Source: CAZQDP01 sp964592375 (GTDB lineage Bacteria > Bacillota > Clostridia > RUG12999). From it: a stretch of DNA of 17,911 bases. The position numbers and the translations under genes are program-made. Numbering within the stretch: the first letter of the stretch is position 1; each line of letters begins with the position of its first letter. The DNA lies in the NCBI GenBank assembly GCA_964592375.1, contig CAZQDP010000053.1, positions 1 through 17,911 of the forward strand. The letters run 5' to 3'. Positions 14,558-17,911 of the stretch are shown here, piece by piece. Under the pieces are notes generated by a model that did not search any database, was not told the DNA's origin, and saw nothing but the letters and a program-made list of their open reading frames with translations.

Positions 14558-14586
14558 ATTATAACATTAAGGATTTTCACTGTCAA
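14558..14586 (-). promoter_or_regulatory. Consensus promoter of the S-layer gene
   Basis: TTGACA (14581-14586) and TATAAT (14558-14563), both perfect, are separated by 17 bp. The leader is about 78 nt. Perfect consensus is unusual and fits an abundant structural protein. The whole 14474-14715 gap otherwise holds the phased repeats described separately and no clear pyrG terminator. Confidence 0.88.
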
Positions 14587-14600
14587 TGGTTTTATCAATG

Positions 14601-14627
14601 TTGTAATATAATTGTAAACTATTGTAA
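14601..14627. repeat. Three phased TTGTAA motifs upstream of the S-layer promoter
   Basis: TTGTAA occurs at 14601-14606, 14612-14617 and 14622-14627 on the plus strand, spaced 11 and 10 bp, about one helical turn. They lie just upstream of the -35 box as seen from the S-layer gene. They could be an activator site, a curved UP-like element, or chance in AT-rich DNA. Confidence 0.45.
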
Positions 14628-14715
14628 TGCCACTGTCATTTTCCTTGCTTGAAAGCTGCTTCATGCATTGTTTTTACGTGCATATACCGCTTTGCAACAA
14701 TCCCCACAGATGTTT

Positions 14716-16323
14716 TTATCGGCCACTGTTTTCCAGTGATGCTTTAATAAATCCTTCGAATAAAGGATGCGGCTTGCTGAGTCTTGATTTGAATTCAGGG
14801 TGGAACTGCACGCCCGTATACCACTTTTTATCCGGCAATTCCACAATCTCTACCAGTCTTTCGTCCGGAGAGGTTCCTACAAAGTGCATCCCACTGCCTT
14901 TAAATACTTCTCTATATTCATTATTAAATTCATAGCGATGGCGATGGCGTTCATAAATGAGTGCTTGGGTGTACTCCGCTGCTACTCTTGATTTCTGATG
15001 AAGCTTGCAAGGGTATAATCCCAATCGCATGGTGCCGCCCTTTTCCGAAACATCCTTCTGCTCTGGCATGAGGTCAATGACCGGATAAGGCGTGCCAGGT
15101 GCAATCTCTGCACTGTTGGCCCCGGCCATCCCCAGCATGTTGCGAGCATATTCAATAACCGCAACCTGCATTCCGAGGCATATACCGAAGTAGGGGATAT
15201 CTTTTTCCCTTGCATATCTTGCCGATTCTATTTTTCCTTCGATGCCTCTATCTCCAAAACCACCGGGGATAAGGATGCCATCTGCCCCCGCAAGTAGCTT
15301 ATCCACATTTTCACTTGTGACCTTCTCTGCATCCACCCACAAAATATCAATTTCCGCATTCTGTGAAATTCCTGCATGCTTTAAGGATTCCACAATGCTG
15401 ATATACGCATCGTGAAGGGCAACATATTTGCCCACGAGTGCAATTCTAACGGTGTGCTTTAAGTTTCCCATTTTTTCTACCACGCCGGCCCACAGCGTTA
15501 AATCCGGCTCGGTACACACCAGTCCCAAACGCTTACATACCCCTTTGGCAAGACCTTCTTTTTCCATCATCAGCGGTACTTCGTAAATGCTTTTTGCATC
15601 CAAATTCTGAATGACCGCATCGGAGGTGATGTTGCAGAACAACCCAATTTTCCCTCGCAGATCACGGCTGAGTGGCTGCTCGCTCCTGCAAACAATCATA
15701 TCCGGCTGAATACCAAGGCTCAGCAGTTCTTTTACGCTATGCTGTGTGGGCTTGGACTTCTGCTCGCCTGAGGTGGGAATATAGGGAACCAGTGTAACGT
15801 GAATATACATGCAGTTTTCCCTGCCCACGTCACCTGCCACTTGGCGGATGGCTTCTAAAAACGGCAAGCTTTCAATATCGCCCACCGTGCCACCTACCTC
15901 AGTGATGACAACATCCGTCTTATTGTCTTTCCCGACCCTAAAAATGCGATCCTTAATTTCATTTGTAATATGAGGAATGACCTGCACGGTGCCGCCCAAA
16001 TAGTCGCCTCTGCGCTCTTTGGTAATGACACTCCAATAGATTTTCCCCGTGGTCACATTGCTGTTCACACTGAGATTCTCATCAATAAACCGTTCATAAT
16101 GCCCTAAATCCAAATCAGTTTCCGCTCCGTCATCCGTTACGAATACCTCTCCGTGCTGATAGGGGCTCATGGTACCCGGATCTATATTTATATATGGATC
16201 AAATTTCTGCATGGTTACGCTCAGGCCTCTGGCCTTGAGCAGTCTGCCGAGGGATGCTGCCGTGATGCCTTTTCCGATACCCGATACAACGCCGCCTGTA
16301 ATAAAAACGTACTTAACCGCCAA
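14716..16323 (-). CDS. pyrG: CTP synthase
   Basis: This 535-aa enzyme makes CTP from UTP, ATP and glutamine. The synthase domain begins MAVKYVFITGGVVSGIGKG with the ATP-binding loop, followed by KFDPYINIDPGTM and the EVGGTVGDIES motif. The class I glutamine amidotransferase domain carries the nucleophile Cys382 in YFGICLGMQ, plus His508 and Glu510 in VQFHPEF. The start is TTG at 16321-16323, with GAGGTGG five bases before it. The longer frame begins at another TTG (16339-16341) that lacks a ribosome site and would add MKEVVS, part of which is the binding site itself. It lies 24 nt after guaB in the same orientation, so the two are probably cotranscribed. Confidence 0.96.
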   Translation of the reverse strand: MAVKYVFITGGVVSGIGKGITAASLGRLLKARGLSVTMQKFDPYINIDPGTMSPYQHGEVFVTDDGAETDLDLGHYERFIDENLSVNSNVTTGKIYWSVITKERRGDYLGGTVQVIPHITNEIKDRIFRVGKDNKTDVVITEVGGTVGDIESLPFLEAIRQVAGDVGRENCMYIHVTLVPYIPTSGEQKSKPTQHSVKELLSLGIQPDMIVCRSEQPLSRDLRGKIGLFCNITSDAVIQNLDAKSIYEVPLMMEKEGLAKGVCKRLGLVCTEPDLTLWAGVVEKMGNLKHTVRIALVGKYVALHDAYISIVESLKHAGISQNAEIDILWVDAEKVTSENVDKLLAGADGILIPGGFGDRGIEGKIESARYAREKDIPYFGICLGMQVAVIEYARNMLGMAGANSAEIAPGTPYPVIDLMPEQKDVSEKGGTMRLGLYPCKLHQKSRVAAEYTQALIYERHRHRYEFNNEYREVFKGSGMHFVGTSPDERLVEIVELPDKKWYTGVQFHPEFKSRLSKPHPLFEGFIKASLENSGR

Positions 16324-16347
16324 TGAAACCACCTCTTTCAAGAAAAC

Positions 16348-17808
16348 TTAATTGTTGGTGGCACTGTAGTTGGGTGCCTCTTTTGTAATAAAAATATCGT
16401 GTGGATGATTCTCTTTCAGAGCCGCTCCTGTAATTCTGATAAACTTGCCATCGTCTTGCAGGCTTTTGATACTGCCCGTCCCGCAATAGCCCATGCCTGC
16501 ACGCAGACCACCTACCAGCTGATAAATCGTATCCGACACAGAGCCTTTGTATGGAACTCGTCCTTCTACGCCTTCTGGCACCAGCTTTTTAGATTCTTCT
16601 TGGAAGTATCTGTCTTTGCTGCCTTCCTGCATTGCCGCAATGGACCCCATTCCTCTATAAACTTTAAATTGACGCCCCTGATAAATTTCACTCTCGCCCG
16701 GGCTTTCCTCACAACCTGCAAGCAGACTGCCAATCATAATCACATCTGCACCCGCGGCAATGGCCTTGGGCAAATCGCCGCTATACTTGATGCCGCCGTC
16801 TGCAATCACGGGCACATTGTGCTTTTTGGCAACCTCTGACACGTCCATAATGGCGGTGATTTGCGGCACACCGATGCCTGCTACTACACGGGTTGTACAA
16901 ATAGAGCCGGGGCCGATACCTACCTTGACTGCATCCGCTCCCGCCGCAATCACATCCTGCGCCGCGGCACCTGTTGCAATATTACCGGCAATAACCTGAA
17001 GCTCCGGATAATGCTCCTTGACCCAAGCAATGCACTTCAAAATATTTTCCGAATGACCATGCGCTGAATCGAGTACCACCACATCCACCTTGGCCTCTGA
17101 TAGTAGCCGAACGCGATTTTCCAAATCCTTTGATACACCAATGGCTGCCCCCACCACCAATCGGCCGTTTGCATCCTTGGCCGCAAAGGGATAACGGGAA
17201 GCCTTTTCAATATCCTTGATGGTAATAAGCCCTTTTAGCCTTCCTTCTTTATCTACAATAGGCAGTTTTTCAATCTTATGCTTACGCAAAATTTGCTGTG
17301 CTTGCTGTAAGGTGGTGCCCTCCGGCGTGGTGATGAGATTTTCCTTGGTCATGACCTCACAAATGGGTTTGTTGAAATCCGTTTCAAACTTCAAATCCCT
17401 ATTGGTGAGAATGCCAACCAGCTTGCCTTCTTTTGTAATAGGCACGCCGGAAATTTTATAATGCGCCATCAGCTCTTCCGCTTCAAACAGCATATTGTCC
17501 GGCCCTAAGAAGAATGGATCTGTAATCACGCCATGCTCAGAACGCTTCACCTTATCGACCTCTCTGGCCTGCTGCTCAATGCTCATATTCTTATGAATAA
17601 TCCCTATACCGCCTTCACGGGCAATGGCAATGGCCATGGCGGATTCGGTAACGGTATCCATCGCAGCGCTCATGAGCGGGATGTTGAGCCTAATTTTTGA
17701 TGTGAGTCTGGCAGATAAATCCACCTCGTTTGGAAGACACGAAGACCTCTGCGGAATAAGCAGAACATCGTCAAAAGTAAGACCTTCCTTTAAAATTTTA
17801 TCCGCCAC
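16348..17808 (-). CDS. guaB: Inosine-5'-monophosphate dehydrogenase
   Basis: This enzyme converts IMP to XMP with NAD+, the committed step to GMP. With a GTG start at 17806-17808 it has 486 residues, beginning MADKILKEGLTFDDVLLIP as in clostridial relatives. Two CBS domains sit at about 94-201 inside the TIM barrel. The catalytic Cys304 is in GIGPGSICTTRVVAGIG, the flap region is YRGMGSIAAM, and the KLVPEGVEGRVPYKG segment is typical. Starts further up are excluded because the open frame reaches into the promoter -35 box. A GAGG site (17818-17821) is nine bases from the GTG, six from a TTG (17809-17811), and directly against an ATG (17815-17817). The TTG is the main alternative. First gene of the guaB-pyrG unit. 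Confidence 0.96.
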   Translation of the reverse strand: MADKILKEGLTFDDVLLIPQRSSCLPNEVDLSARLTSKIRLNIPLMSAAMDTVTESAMAIAIAREGGIGIIHKNMSIEQQAREVDKVKRSEHGVITDPFFLGPDNMLFEAEELMAHYKISGVPITKEGKLVGILTNRDLKFETDFNKPICEVMTKENLITTPEGTTLQQAQQILRKHKIEKLPIVDKEGRLKGLITIKDIEKASRYPFAAKDANGRLVVGAAIGVSKDLENRVRLLSEAKVDVVVLDSAHGHSENILKCIAWVKEHYPELQVIAGNIATGAAAQDVIAAGADAVKVGIGPGSICTTRVVAGIGVPQITAIMDVSEVAKKHNVPVIADGGIKYSGDLPKAIAAGADVIMIGSLLAGCEESPGESEIYQGRQFKVYRGMGSIAAMQEGSKDRYFQEESKKLVPEGVEGRVPYKGSVSDTIYQLVGGLRAGMGYCGTGSIKSLQDDGKFIRITGAALKENHPHDIFITKEAPNYSATNN

Positions 17809-17842
17809 CAATACCATCCTCTTTCGTAAACTAATTTCATGT

Positions 17843-17871
17843 ATTATATCAAAAAAACAGGATAAAGTCAA
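17843..17871 (-). promoter_or_regulatory. Promoter of guaB-pyrG
   Basis: TTGACT (17866-17871) and TATAAT (17843-17848) are separated by 17 bp. The leader is about 28 nt, too short for a purine riboswitch. No PurR-type box is apparent in the remaining 40 nt of the window. Confidence 0.85.
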
Positions 17872-17911
17872 TTCATAATTTCCTATTTTGATAATATTAT
17901 TATAAATATAA

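Noticed and set aside
14628..14715. Possible terminator after pyrG
   Set aside because: No hairpin followed by a T-run could be drawn; only weak pairings are present.

Overview
The window looks like a chromosomal piece of a low-to-mid GC Firmicute, most likely an anaerobic member of the Clostridia. The signs are near-consensus sigma-A promoters with 17-bp spacing, strong GGAGG ribosome binding sites, frequent TTG and GTG starts, an abundant-type S-layer protein with SLH domains, and a Firmicutes-phage packaging module. No tRNA, rRNA or CRISPR array was seen.

Region 1 (1 to about 4760) is a prophage or prophage fragment that runs off the left edge. On the minus strand, in transcription order, it holds a small XRE/Cro-like regulator, a phage-borne Prp (YsxB-like) cysteine protease, an unknown 116-aa protein, a TerS-position protein and an intact-looking large terminase. 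After a 236-nt gap comes an unrecognised coiled-coil-like protein that leaves the window. On the plus strand, divergent from XRE, is a LexA/CI-type repressor (XRE plus S24 peptidase). The 253-nt intergenic region between the regulators has back-to-back promoters and several inverted repeats that look like operators. No integrase, replication gene or portal gene is visible, so immunity genes sit almost directly against packaging genes.

Region 2 (4761 to 5220) is rpsT (ribosomal protein S20) with its own extended -10 promoter and a hairpin terminator.

Region 3 (5218 to 11332) is minus strand. It holds a cytoplasmic 565-aa protein I cannot assign, an AT-rich gap, and a tight four-gene operon dusB-apbE-trxB-amidohydrolase. 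The operon is joined by two ATGA overlaps and a 1-nt gap and starts from a TTGACT-17-TATAAT promoter. Three of its four genes make or use flavins: tRNA dihydrouridine synthase (FMN), flavin transferase (FAD), thioredoxin reductase (FAD).

Region 4 (11452 to 14627) is an S-layer protein gene with a perfect TTGACA-17-TATAAT promoter and a strong terminator. Region 5 (14716 to 17871) is a guaB-pyrG nucleotide operon (GMP and CTP branches) with its own promoter.

Several starts here differ from the longest open frame: terL probably starts at CTG, the TerS-like gene and pyrG at TTG, guaB and the 116-aa gene at GTG. The parts I would look at first are the phage-borne Prp protease, the CTG start of terL, the unknown gene behind a promoter in the usual portal position, and the unassigned 565-aa protein.
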